Positions 10,952-22,664 of a stretch of DNA of 64,000 nt are shown in pieces. How positions within the stretch are numbered: position 1 is the first letter of the stretch; every line of letters starts with the position of its first letter. Both the position numbers and the translations under genes were made by a program. Below the pieces are notes generated by a model. The model was not told where the DNA came from. It saw only the letters and a list, made by a program, of their open reading frames with translations, and ran no database searches. The DNA is from Verticillium longisporum (Eukaryota > Ascomycota > Sordariomycetes > Glomerellales > Plectosphaerellaceae): positions 1,612,001 through 1,676,000 of the forward strand of contig JAETXT010000012.1 of the NCBI GenBank assembly GCA_019188255.1, written 5' to 3'.

Positions 10952-13233
10952 TCAAATATTCGTTGCAGTGACGTCAAAAATATCATTGCGCCATCCGCCT
11001 TGGTCGTACTCGTAGACCCTCTCTTGGGCCAGACTCGCCTCTTCGTTCCACAACTTGACCAAACTGCCAGGCGCATACACTCCTTTGAAGACGCCCTTGC
11101 CTGGCTGGGCCACACCCACGCGCGTGTAAAGGTCGGGATCTTCTTCCGGGACAAGTCTGGACATGACGGCCTTGATGAATGTCCAGAGATCCTGTGGCTC
11201 GGCGATACGAGTGGCGCGGAGCCTCTCACGGGCGAAGAGGAATTCACGGTTGGCGAAGTGAATTGCCTCGGCAATTGATCGCGCGATCTGAACTTCAAGG
11301 GCGGCGCGAACTATGGGGCGGATGAACGGCTTCAGAACCCAAGCGAAGAAGGAGAATTTGCTCTTTGACAGCTCGTAGTCTAGGTGGTGGATGCGAACGC
11401 GGACAGCACGAAGCGCTAGGACCTTTTCCAGACGCTCCTTACCAATCTCGACATCAATAGCAACGTCGATGCCACGCTCATCAAGGCGGAAACCCGCAAT
11501 ACCTGCGTCGGCCAGACGCAGAATACCCGAGCGAAGACGAAGCCAGTATCCGAGCTGTTCGGCGGCAATGGACAGGCCTGAAATAGTGATTCTCATAACA
11601 GTCGAGACGGAAGATGTGGTGGGGCAGCGACCCTTTCGGAAATCGCCGTCGTACCTGGTCGAAATGGTGAGCTTAAAGGGCAAGAACGATGACGAGTTGA
11701 TTGTTCGTCCTGGCGCGAGAATGAGATTCTCAATCAGAAGATCGACGGCTGGCGTGGAGACCTCAAGACGGGGAATAGGAACGTATTGGATGGCCTGGAC
11801 GAGTAGCGGGATAAAGACATTGATCGAGTCGGTAACGAGCTCTCCGTTTGTGTATTGGTGTGCGGGAGAGAGGATCTTGATGATACGTTGGGACGTGTGA
11901 ACAAGTTTCTTTATGTCGGCATCCTCAAAGACCGAGTGCAAAGCTCGGTGCAAGCGATCGAGGAATGCGTCGAGTGCATCACGAATGGATGACTCAGACG
12001 TCAGCTGGCTGGATTTGGCTCGCAGTTCCTTGAACCTCTCCTCTGCATGGTCGAAGAAGTCAGGGTCCGTCAGCAAATCTTGGATAAGGTTGCCAATCTG
12101 GCGAACCAGCTGGTCAAACTCAGGATCGCTCCGACCATGCTCAACAACCTCGTTGAATGTGTGCTCCACTTCGTCCCATTCTTTTCGGTCACCGAGAGAC
12201 GACAGGAAAAGCCAAAAGTTGTGTAAGGCCTTGTCTGCTTCGGGATTCTTGTCCATGTCTTCCTCCGCAGCATGTGCCACATCGGCAACAGCATGCGAGT
12301 AGACGAGGAGGTAGCGACGGACGAGCAGAGATATGGTCGAAACGGAATCCGAGTAGTCTCTGGTCTTTTGGAGTTTCAGAACCGATTTCTTCAGGCGGTT
12401 CACTAGAGTTTCCTGTTCCTCGCCGGTGATGTGCTCTGTGAGGCTCTGTCCTGCTTCACTCGCGACCTTGGCAGCACCATCTGCGACAACTGAAGATACC
12501 TCGGCAGCTTCGTGCTGGATCTCATCTTTCGATGGCGGTTTGTGAGAATCGCCATTTGGGTGCTTGAGGGCTTCTTCGTCCTCTTTTGATGGTGCCACCT
12601 GCTTGCCGACCTGTTTAGAAACATCGGCTAGCGTAAAGGCAGTACCGCGAAAGCCCTCGCGGCCGACAGTGCCCAGATCGGAGAGAAAGATGCGGAAATC
12701 AGAGTTCGTGAGGAGAAGAGAGCCAACCGTCTGAAGGCTTTTGTAGGCTGTGGGGACGCAAGTCAGCGAGATCACAGCTTGCGGGTAGTCAAAGAGCTCT
12801 TACCAGCAGTGGCATCCGCCTTGACCTTGATGCGGGAGGCACGCTCGCTGATGTCGTACGTGTCGACGGACAGACGAGATTTACTCAGGTACCAGATAAA
12901 GTCCTGAATTTGATCGTGATCATTCTTGTGTATCAGCACCTCGATGAACTGCTTCAGCCATAGACGGATGTGGATGACCAAGGCGCGGCCAGAGTCACTG
13001 AGGTCTGGAGTCTCGGGGTTAAGAATGTCGGCAGACAGCAAGGTGCGAAGGTTCGTAATGAGCTGTTCGTTGGACGGCATGTAACCCTTGGACATGGCTC
13101 GTAGCATCTGATATGAATGGAGCTTCTCGTGTAGACGCGCCTGCAGAGCCGTATCATCGTTGTAGCGAGGAAGCAGAGGCTCGCGTTCGCGCTCCTCACG
13201 CGACTTGCGGCCGATGCCGAGCCAGGACACCAT
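10952..13233 (-). CDS. HAM1-like protein (fungal HAM1/BPI-fold-like family)
   Basis: Two exons: 12804-13233 and 10952-12747, with a 56-nt intron (GTAAGA..CAG). They encode about 741 residues. The start is the ATG giving MVSWLGIGRKSREERE; the frame continues upstream to a stop with no earlier ATG. The N-terminal part (about 1-550) is the helix-rich HAM1-like N-terminal domain, including the AYKSLQTVGSLLLTNSDFR segment and GREGFRGTAFTLADVSKQVG. The C-terminal part has the HAM1-like C-terminal domain with VSTVMRITISGLSIAAEQLG and lipid-binding-fold-like strands (FKLTISTRYDG). Fungal members are widespread and essentially uncharacterised. Relation to lipid-binding (BPI/LBP-like) folds has been noted for the family; a role in lipid handling is inference. 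An acidic Glu/Asp/Lys-rich linker sits at about residues 185-230. Confidence 0.85.
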
Positions 13234-13980
13234 CTTGATCACGTCGTCGAGAGAATTGTCTGTGGGTCTGAGGTCGATTCAGTGCTGTCCTGATGCTGTC
13301 GGACCGCAAGAGATGTTGTAGACTGGGGGCTTCTCAGATCATCACGGCTGGCGTTGGTCGTTATTGGCAAGCAACGGGAAGGTACCTAGGTAGGTAATGA
13401 TGAATGATGACGGCTCGGGGCGTGTTGCCCGCCCTGGGCTGTCGCGCGACACGATGACGTCGTTGGCTGGCTGCGCTTAGGCGCACGATCTCGATGGGGC
13501 CGCGCTTAGGACAAGACTTGCGCTCTCAGCTTTAATACATCACCAGTATTACACAATATGATTCACCCCGAACAAGAGACAAAGTGGCATTGACACCATT
13601 CATCTCGGAACTACTCGATGCCGGGCCTTCGGCCAATGGTCACGACACACCACAGGGCTTCTGTTTCCCAGGTGCTTAGAGCTCCAGAGAGCGATGGTGG
13701 TCTGTGCTGAAGCTCTCCTTTTGGTGGTTATTGCTTCAGTAAGCTGCCCCCAAGCACGTGAAGCCGAGCAGCTCACAATACGAAGACACTGCGGCAACTA
13801 AATGCATACAGGTGCAAAAGCCAGATGCTTTGAAGAAGATCCCCTTTTTTTATTAGAAAGCTAAGAACGTGACTGATTTGCAATGTACAGTAACTGGGAA
13901 AAGGTGGAATGGACAGACGATGAGGCGGAGTACGGAGCCGTGTGGATCATAAGACATCTGAGAAACACCTCTGTCAGCCA
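13234..13980. other. Intergenic, HAM1-like promoter side
   Basis: Contains TACCTAGGTAGGTA near 13382-13397, a small version of the tract at 26.9-27.2 kb. No gene supported. Confidence 0.5.
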
Positions 13981-14067
13981 GCTTCGATCGTCTAGTTGGT
14001 TAGGATGATGCATTGTGGTTCTTGCTACAATACTGCATTGACGGCAGTTCGAATCCGCCTCGGAGCA
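13981..14067 (+). tRNA. tRNA-His (anticodon GTG) with 14-nt intron
   Basis: The acceptor GCTTCGA pairs with TCGGAGC (one U-G), discriminator A at 14067. The anticodon stem ATGCA/TGCAT has anticodon GTG at 14015-14017. A 14-nt intron at 14019-14032 lies one base 3' of the anticodon, the canonical position. The T-arm GGCAG/CCGCC has one A-C mismatch around loop TTCGAAT, so folding is slightly imperfect. Seven T follow directly (Pol III terminator). The mature body is 73 nt. A decayed copy is possible. Confidence 0.75.
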
Positions 14068-14666
14068 TTTTTTTGGTAGTTTTCACCACGCCAGGCGGCC
14101 AACAATCAATCTTCCTCTTCGGTTTCAGCTCCTCCAAAGGCACGCGCCCTTGTACCTATCATTGCGCTGGCATAGCATGCCAACCTTTCCTTCGTTGTGC
14201 GTGTGCATTTATTGGAGTGGCCGGGTGCACCCCAGGCCGGGCTTTTGCAAAGAAAATTTGGTCAGGCATGTTGCCCAAGGCTTGCTTGCATAGATGCCGA
14301 GATGCAAGAAGAATCACCGAAAGAAAAGTATGAAATGGGTGTACAACTTCAATAGCTAGCCTGATCTCACTAACCATAAACAAAGGTGTCGCGTGCCTAC
14401 GATGACGCCTTGCCAGCACAGCCCCAAAGACGCATGGTGTTTGTTGGTTGTTCGTAGGCCCTCCCTCCAGGCTGCTTCAGACCGGAGTTTGGGGGCGATG
14501 CATGCATGCATGTACAGGGCTAGGCGCTGTACTTGTAGAGGGCCTGACCTGTCACCTCAGCATGCATTCACCATTGAAAACCAGTCAGTCGTCCCCTCTC
14601 TTGCCTCCTTCTCTCTTCAGATGACATGGTTGTTGAGAGAATGTTTTTCCTCCACCGTTCTTGCCG
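14068..14666. other. Intergenic
   Basis: Spacer between tRNA-His and the DUF7708 gene. It includes a GCATGCATGCATG tract near 14500 and a pyrimidine-rich stretch near 14595-14625 (CCTCTCTTGCCTCCTTCTCTCTTC) typical of fungal promoters. No gene supported. Confidence 0.5.
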
Positions 14667-16642
14667 ATGGCCGTATTAACCCGCGAGAGGCACGATCTCT
14701 ATGCCCTTCGCACCTCATCCCCGCCACCTCTCGACCTGTCGGTTCTATTAGGGCAGCCAGGCCGCGAACCTTTATCTGACTGGTACATTGGACAACCACA
14801 GCCAAGGTCCGTTCATCATCAAGACCTTGTCCCTCCTCGTTTTGTGAGACCATCTTGTGGTCAAGAGCTAACTTTGGGGCACTTCAACACAGAAGGGCGA
14901 ACCCTGCTCAAGATGGGTTCGAGAGTGCGGTAGTAATCCTCCGGAAGGAGCTCACCCACGATGAACAGAAGCTTCTTCAACTGCAAGGCAAGACATCTAT
15001 GCAAGATGTCCAGCAAGCGGTCAAAGACGCAATGGATGAATATGAGGCGAAAATAAAATATTCCAAGCTGAGGGGCTGGCTTGCGAGTTGCTCATCCAGG
15101 ATCCTGTACTACGGGAGTAAGTTCCGTTGCATTCACCAGCTAACCACGATAAAGTGCTCACTCAGGTGCCTCTCCTCAGCTGTGTTTGATGTATTCGCCC
15201 AGCATCACCCTGAATACGTTTCCCTGGCCTGGGGCACGATGAAGTTTCTATTCATTGTAGGGGACGCAGCATAGACTTGTTGAACAACAGGACTGCCGTG
15301 TTCTAGGCCGTTCTTAATCATGAGGAGCTTCTCACGGAGATTTCCAAAGCAGTGAGCAAGATTGCGGACGTCTTGCCCCGGACAGAGTTGCATTCCGTCT
15401 TATACCCGACGCAGCGCATGCAAGATTCCGTCGCCATGGTATATGCCAAAATCTTAGAGTTCTTCGTCATGGCTGTCCGGTGGTACAAGAAGGGCAAGTT
15501 GATGCATTCGCTTTCGTCCATTACTAAACCATTCAGCCTGAGCTTCAAACCCGTCATTGAAGAAATTACAGAAAGATCAAGAAGGGTGGATGAACTAGCC
15601 AGCGCAGCATCCAAAGCCGAGATAAGGGCCCTTCACATCCGGATTCATCGTTTGGATAAGACACTCGTGCAGGTGACTGAAATGATGGCTGGTGAGTTCG
15701 TGCTCATCCGGTGACTATGACACCTACGTCTTGGCTGAACAATCAATAGTGCAACAGCAGCAACACGTCCTATACAACGAATCGTTGCTCGGGGTTCAAT
15801 ATGAATACAAGCAGCTCTTTCGAAAAGGCCAGGTCGAAGACATTCGCAACTACCTTCTCTTGGAGGATACTCCAGAGTCGGACGAGAGCCTGGCCTACCG
15901 TAGATCCATGCGGAACCGGAGGAGACGAACAATGCCGACCCAGATACCAGTCTCAGCGCTTGAGACACTTGTGTCCTGGGTGTCTGATCCCTCGTCTTCC
16001 CTTCTCTTGGCTCAAGGCCAAGGCATTCGTTCAAGCTCGCTCGACTTTGCTGCTGATTTCCTCGATGCAGTCCTGGACAAAGATTATCCTGTCTTGTGGG
16101 CCCTTCCGTCTGCATCAGAAGAAGAAGCCTTGAAGCCGTCGATATCTGGCATCCTGCGATCGCTCATATCCCAAGCCCTAGCTCTGGACCCCAGCATTGT
16201 CAGCGAGGGGGTGAATCCTGTCAGCATGAAACACTTCAAGACGTGCAAAGGGGTCCAGCAGTGGTTCGCAATCTTCGAACGATGTATTACAAGGCTTCCG
16301 CGCTTGTTCCTCGTGGTTGACATGGGCCTGATCGAGTTGGCCACGAGCCACGAAGAAGAAGAGCACGAGTTCTTCAAGGTTGACCACTTCGTCGAGTTCC
16401 TCGCGGAAATGATAAGCCGTCGAGCGAAAGAGGGGCTGAAGATTGCCGTTTTATCCTGGAGATTCGCCGTATCGACTTCGCTCGATGCGGATGAAGTGTT
16501 TGATCAAAGACGCATATTTACGGATCAAGGGCGCCGAGCTGAAAGAATGATGAGGAAGCCAAAATATCGTGCCATGTTCAAGAAGAGGAATCGGGGATTC
16601 TTTGAAAGATTTAGCTCCTCTGTCACCATTTCTAGTCAATGA
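14667..16642 (+). CDS. DUF7708 family fungal protein (frame broken once near 14840)
   Basis: Exons, by hand: 14667-15116 (with a one-base frame loss at the TTTT run 14840-14843), 15180-15256, 15307-15691 and 15750-16642; introns of 63, 50 and 58 nt. The protein is about 600 residues. The DUF7708 core is clear: LTHDEQKLLQLQGKTSMQDV, then KWLA-like RGWLASCSSRILYYG, VFDVFAQHHPEYVSLAWGTM, NHEELLTEISKAVSKIADVL, and the membrane-like helix region MVYAKILEFFVMAVRWYKKG. The C-terminal third is an alpha/beta region with DPSSSLLLAQGQG and LFLVVDMG. These sit roughly where a STAND NTPase has Walker A and B, but no P-loop lysine-serine is present. DUF7708 often forms the N-terminus of fungal NLR-like or DUF-only proteins; function is unknown. 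It is transcribed toward the AAA ATPase 436 bp away. Confidence 0.75.
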
Positions 16643-17078
16643 TGAATGCATTTTAGCAGCTACGAATATCAAGAAATACTTGATGCCACCGTGACACGCC
16701 AGATGCTAATCCGTCCAACAACACTCAAAAGTCCCAAATTTCACAACACCCAGCCCAGCCAAGCGACAACGTCATGCTTATACCTAGACACAGCACAAAA
16801 TGGGACAACTGCATATTTGACTGGTTCGCTGGCCTTTGTCAGCGCACGCTGGACCATGGCAGTGTCAGGCTCTGGGATTCAAGGAGGCCTCTGTCAGCCA
16901 CATAGAAACCTAGCCTTAGTCAAGCTGCATAGCAAATTTGTCCCAGTATTACCCCTCAGCCTGATTGTGTCTCGAATGAGACATTAAGTCTGGTCGCAGC
17001 ATTCAGCTCCTGCATGACTTCTTGCACGCTGTTCACTCCACGCGATCAGCAATCCCAGTACATCTTACGGCTACTCAG
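16643..17078. other. Intergenic
   Basis: Short spacer between the DUF7708 gene and the AAA ATPase gene, in the same orientation. Nothing specific seen. Confidence 0.5.
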
Positions 17079-20000
17079 ATGGATTCCCATAAAAACAGTT
17101 TAAAGAATGATGCCAGCACCTTGGTTCATACACAAAGTCCCACCGCCGACGTTGTGGACGACAGCGACTCGGGCGATTCTCGAAGCACCGCTAGCCGTAG
17201 ATCTAGCGATAGTGACGGGCAAAACACTCTTTTTATCAGCTCTACCATCTCTAGATATGACACCCTCAGCGAGTCATATAAGAAGCAAGATATGTTATCC
17301 AAGATAGGCAGCAGGTTTGAGAAAGAAGACGGTGGGCTATCATTGAGGGCTTGTACATTGCTTGCTTAACCTTCGATCTATACTCGTTCCTGACTGACTT
17401 AAACGGTAGCTCTCAAAAACCCAAGCAAATCCGATGAACATCGTCTAAGCGTACCTAAAGCGCCCTCTAAGACGAGCGCGGCTTCTCTTAGACAATCTGT
17501 GCCGCCGCCTTCAGGCCAGGGACCACTTTCACGTCCCGATCCCTATTCCTTCCAGCCTGTACGACCTTTTCAAAGGCCTGGTGCCGCGCGTCCGAAGGTG
17601 TGGAACAACGCCAATTGGCGCCAGATTCTGATGAAGAAGCGAGGGCTACTGCCTGGAGCCAATTCGGCATCTGCGTCATCTCAATCTCTCACTCGAAACG
17701 GGGGCGAAGATGGTGATGAGTCTAAGGCAAAAAGTGTATCGACAGCCAGCACAGCACCTGAGACGAGTACGTCAAAGGGAGAAGCATCGGATACCCTTGG
17801 GCTGGCGGAATCCCTGACTGAAGTCATGGAAAAACACCTTGATCTCGATGTTATGGACCAGTCCCGGGAGACATCTCGTTTCATCGCGTATCTTCTAGAT
17901 ACCATTCAGCTACTACAAACCAAACTGAGCTACGCCCGAGCTCCAGAGCCGGATGACACCCTAGATCGAAGCGATCTTCTTGATGACACGATTACTCAAC
18001 CGTCGCCTCGGCCTCGAGCTCAAGTCCTGCACCAGATTCATTGCTCAAATTTTAGGCACTCTCACAGCGGCTTCATTTTCGAGGATGAGCCTAAGACTTT
18101 GACCGACGTGAATACCGGTATCATGCTTTCTGGCAAGGCCAAGATCGCCAATCTTGAATCCTACCTGGTTAAACGCCCAGACATCTGCCTCGTCGTCTTC
18201 AAGAGGCACGACTGCATATCTTCCGAGAAGACACTCAAGACTGACAAGGCAAGCAAGTTGAATGAGAGAGACGAATGGCTCAAGGTGACGTCACCCATGT
18301 TGGTGAAAGCCCTAAAGCAAGTGGCAGAGTTTCAATGTTTGAAAGGCCAAAAGCCTACTCAGGGGAGGTCGATGAATGTATGTAGGCGCCCTACTTGTTC
18401 GTCTTCCATCACCGTGAGAAGTTGGAAAAGTTGGCACAGTCCAGTGAAGCCTATCAATCAGTAATTTCCCCTCTATTAAGCTTTATTCAGGGAGATTACG
18501 GCCAGGACTATGAAGAGGCGGACGAACTCCTCACGCACGGATACATCACGGCCAAACATATCACAAAGCTCTACAAGCCTAACCACATGGTTCTCAGCCG
18601 ACAAGCTCGCGGTGCTCTGGAGGCTTACGTCCTGGGAAAGTTTCCCGAGATTGATAAAGATGCGATGGCTTTCCAAGGCTGGTCTTGGCAGTACGACGGC
18701 ACTGAGCTTTCAAGAAAGGAGTGGTCGGACACTATGAACAGAGTCGCAGAGGAAGAGCGTATAGCTATAGCGGATCTTTCAATTCACCCTATCGAGTTTG
18801 CGAGAGGCTCTGATATCGAGACGCTGGACACCAGGGGTCGACAGTTTTGGGACCTGAGGAAACAGGTTTACAAGTGCTACACGGGCTGGGATAAGTCGCG
18901 GAGCAACAACTATGTAAGTTGTTCCCCTTGATCACTCAGTCACTTAGATTGCTAAAATGTGTTCATCCCATGCAGGTCGATGCTCGATTCATGGTTGATG
19001 TATCATCGTACCAGCTGATGCATCGCGCAGGCACCAGTCACCCTCGGTACGACCGGGATCTATCGCCTTTTGATAAGTGGCCCACCCGAATCGACCGCAG
19101 CGAGGAGAACCTCCCGCCAAGCACTATCATGCTACTGCCCGCTACTATTTATGGCTTCAGTTTTCAGGAAAAGAAATGGGGTATTTATCTTTTGTTTCAC
19201 AGCACAGAGCGCCACTAACGTGATTGTTTCTGCAGTGAACTTGAATGTTGAGAATTTCTTCCCGGTCAACTGGAATAAGAAAGCATTTGAGCGCCTGGTT
19301 CTCGATCCCAAGACCAAAGAGATGATCTACGCGCTGGTTGATGTTCAAAGCTCAGCTGAGAAAATGGACGATATCATCAAGGGAAAGGGCAATGGTCTCA
19401 TTGTCTTACTCCACGGCAGCCCGGGAACAGGGAAAACACTGACGACGGAAAGGTGAGTACTTCGTCCTTGTTTTGATCCTTTTGCAGGAAGTTTGGTTTA
19501 ACTCGGGCACCTCGTAGCGTGGCCGAGATCGCAGAGAAGCCCCTTTATCGGGTTACCTGTGGAGATATCGGAACCGACGCCAAGGAAGTCGAGGACTATC
19601 TACAAACTGTGTTGCACTTGGGCAAGATCTGGGACTGTGGTGAGTTCCGTTCTTAATTTTCTCTAAAGAAATCAATGTACACGGTTAACGGAGAGCCAGT
19701 GCTGCTGCTGGACGAGGCAGATGTGTTCTTGGAGGAGAGAACAATGGCTGACCTGCAGAGAAACAGTCTTGTGACTGGTGAGTGCTCCGGGAGACACATT
19801 CAGCCACGCACTCTCCGTTCTCTGCCAAAACTAACGCGAAGTTAGTGTTTCTCCGCGTTCTTGAGTATTATGAAGGCATCCTCATGCTGACTTCCAACCG
19901 TGTCGGAACCTTCGATGAAGCGTTCAAGTCGCGCATCCAAGTTGCCATTCACTACGACAACCTGTCGAAAAAGGCACGAAAGGCCATCTGGCGCAACTTT

Positions 20001-20270
20001 TTCGATATGATTGAAGACTCGCCCCATGAAGATGTCAATATGCCCGAGCTCGAGCGACGGCTAGACGAGCTTGCGGCCGAGGAGATGAATGGGCGGCAGA
20101 TTCGCAATGCACTGCGAACCGCGCGTCAGCTCGCCAAGCACAGGAATGAGAGGCTGGACTGGCCGCACCTGAGCCAGGTCATCAAGACATCGGGGGCCTT
20201 TAACAAGTATCTCAAGGCTGTGAGGGGCCACAGTGATGACCAGTGGGCTCGGGAAGAGATGATCAGGTAG
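17079..20270 (+). CDS. AAA ATPase, fungal DUF7025-AAA type (frame change near 18378-18386)
   Basis: Exons by hand: 17079-17331, 17410-18913 (with an internal frame change at 18378-18386), 18976-19180, 19236-19452, 19518-19639, 19700-19777 and 19846-20270; introns of 55-78 nt with good GT..AG ends. About 930 residues. The Ser-rich N-terminus is probably disordered. The middle domain (AQVLHQIHCSNFRHSHSGFIF.. to the PYLFVFHHREKLEKL segment) matches the DUF7025-like region preceding AAA modules in fungi. The AAA core has Walker A LLHGSPGTGKT (about 19408-19440), Walker B VLLLDEADVFLEER (about 19699-19740), sensor-1 LMLTSNR, and a lid with NGRQIRNALRTARQLA. All catalytic motifs are intact, so ATP hydrolysis is expected. 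Substrate unknown; most fungi carry many paralogues. The frame change is discussed under findings. Confidence 0.85.
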
Positions 20271-21159
20271 TGGGGAATATATCAATGTCCCATCTATAGC
20301 TATCACTCAAGCTGAACATATGTGTCAGGAGGCGTCTGTGGAACACTTTGGAACATGAGGCTCAAGGGGCCATTTCAGAGTACAAGACCATGGATGCATA
20401 CACATAGGGCTATAAGCGGACATGTTAGCATCCAGGGGGGGGATTTCATATGTTATTCTATCATATAGATAACATTCTACTACAGACTCAATACGCAAAA
20501 AACCTCTGCACTCTGCTTCTTGGCTCGCTCTGATTATATGCTGGGAGACGTAAGCTTTGATGTTGCGGACCATATTGTGGTCAAAGATTTGGTTGTACGC
20601 GCCAATATACCCAGCCACGTCACCCACAGCCAGTTGGACTGTAGGCAGTGAGGCACTCAAACAATGGATTAAAGCAGGATGAGGCCCGATTTCCGCAATC
20701 CCAACATTGCGGATGAGACGTCCGGTCGTCCTCGTCATCAATCCCACCACAACCCCAACGACCGGGGTCATCGAACGACAGTCTGCATGCCGACCTTCCT
20801 AGTCGAGCAAGGTCTCGGGGTGGCGGGCGCGGGGCAACCACATATGCCGGTCCGGCCAAGACCCTCCAACGGTGCCGATCTTTTGACTTTGACGGCTGGC
20901 GATTCGGCAACGCGATGGCGTTACCTCTGCAAAAGATGCAGCACGTCTTCTTATCTAGGCTCGACTGAGAAGGAGGGGTCGACCAGAGGAGAGTGGTGAT
21001 CTCACAGGGGTGTTCTGGTCTCCGAAGTCGCTGGACGGACGGAGGGGGCGAAGCTCAAGGATGTGACCCAGTACAAGTAAAGGTCTGCAGCCGTTCAAAG
21101 GTCGGTGCTCGTAAGGGACGACTTTTGCAGCATCGCATCTCCAACTCTTGTCTGCCGCC
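20271..21159. other. Intergenic
   Basis: Between the AAA ATPase and the aminopeptidase. A 148-codon minus-strand frame at 20325-20771 contains an EIGPHPAL-like string but nothing else supporting a gene. Confidence 0.45.
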
Positions 21160-22664
21160 ATGAAAGTCCTTTCCCTCCTGGCACCCGCGGCCCTCGCCGC
21201 GGCGGCGAGTCTCCACGCCAACGATACCACCCCCGCGTTCCCACCGCCCCTCGCTGCCAATGCAGACATCTACACGTCCTGCGCCAACGCTAATTGGCCC
21301 CCGTCTACTGCTGTCGGCTCCGTCCTCGAGCCGCAAGAGCCAGATGCTGAGCTCCAGGCCGCCCTCGCTGAGGTCTCCGCCGCGCGTATCAAGGCAACCA
21401 TTGCGAAACTCATCTCGTTCGGCACCCGGCACACGCTTTCGTCGCAGACGGACCCGAAGCGAGGTATCGGTGCTGCCCGTGACTGGATCGCCGCTGAACT
21501 GTCTCGGTACTCCAATGCTTCGGCCGGGAGGATGAAGGTTGAGGCACCCGGATATGTGCAGCAGCCGGGAGGTCGTGTGCCCTTCCCTGTGCTGATCAGC
21601 AACGTGCAAGCCACTCTCCAGGGTAGCGAGGAGCCTGGGCGAGTGTATGTAACGCTTGGCCACTACGACACGAGGGTGTCGGACGTGATGAACTACGAGG
21701 CTGAGCAGCCCGGGGCAAACGACGACGCAAGCGGTGTTGCAGGTATGTAGTCGTCTCTGTCAATTCGGTTGAGCATAGCTGACTGGGTTGCTATTTAGTT
21801 GCTCTGGAGCTGGCCCGGGTTCTGGCGAAGAGAAAACCCGCCGCTACCATTGTGTTTGCTGCCGTGGCGGGCGAGGAACAGGGGCTCCTGGGCGCCCAAT
21901 TCATGGCACAAACTTTCAAAAATGCAAGTGTCAACGTTGAAGGCATGCTCAACGTCGACCTCGTCGGTAGCTCCGTTGGGTCTCGCGGCGAGGAGGAGCC
22001 CAACACTGTTCGCCTGTTCTGCCAGGGTCCTCCCTTGACCGAGACTCCCGCGCAAGCGTCCCAGCGCCTGAGCATTGGCGGCGAGAACGACTCTCCGGCA
22101 CGCCAGCTGGGGCGGTTCATCACCGAGGTAGCAGCCAACAAGTTCACCGACATGAGGGTCGCCATGATCTACCGACTTGATCGATTCCTGCGCGGAGGCG
22201 ACCACCGACCGTTCCTCGAGGCAGGATACGCGGCTGTGCGTTTCACCGAGCCCAACGAGAACTTCGACCATCAGCACCAAGATACGCGGGTGGAAGACGG
22301 CGTACAGTACGGCGACTTGCCCGAGTTTCTCGACTATGAGTATATTGCGCGCGTGGCCAAGGTTGACCTGGCGGCCATGTGGTCTTTGGCAAACGCACCC
22401 GCCAAGGTGAACAATGTCAGGGTGAATGGAACGTGGCTCTCCAACGACAGCCAGCTGTTCTGGGATCCGGTCAATTCGACAAACCTCGCGGGCTACGAGG
22501 TTGTGTGGCGACCGACGGATGCGCCGTTGTGGACGCATGTCCTTTTTGTTGGCGACGTCCGCACAGCAACGGTCGAGCTGTCAAAGGACAATGTCATCTT
22601 CGGAGTGCGGTCGGTGGGCAAGAATGGGTACAAGAGTCCTGTCACGATTCCCTTCCCGACGTGA
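21160..22664 (+). CDS. Secreted M28-family zinc aminopeptidase
   Basis: Two exons (21160-21742 and 21799-22664, intron 56 nt GTATGT..TAG), 482 residues. A hydrophobic signal peptide ([16 protein letters not shown]) predicts secretion. The peptidase M28 metal site is complete in order: His168 and Asp170 in GHYDTR, bridging Asp188 or Asp189 in NDDASG, the catalytic and ligand Glu pair 220-221 in EEQG, Asp in RGGDHRPF and the final His in FDHQHQD. Two zinc ions would be bound, cleaving N-terminal residues from peptides outside the cell. The last 90 residues form a beta-rich domain resembling fibronectin type III ([15 protein letters not shown]). This is the architecture of fungal leucine-type aminopeptidases of nutrition. 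Several N-glycosylation sequons are present. Confidence 0.92.

Noticed and set aside
18378..18385. An 8-base GTATGTAG read as a collapsed intron relic
   Set aside because: One missing base explains the frame equally well and fits the same pattern seen at four other sites.
20325..20771. Minus-strand frame with EIGPHPAL, resembling a polyketide synthase acyltransferase end
   Set aside because: Only eight residues resemble the family; no other motif or neighbouring domain fits.
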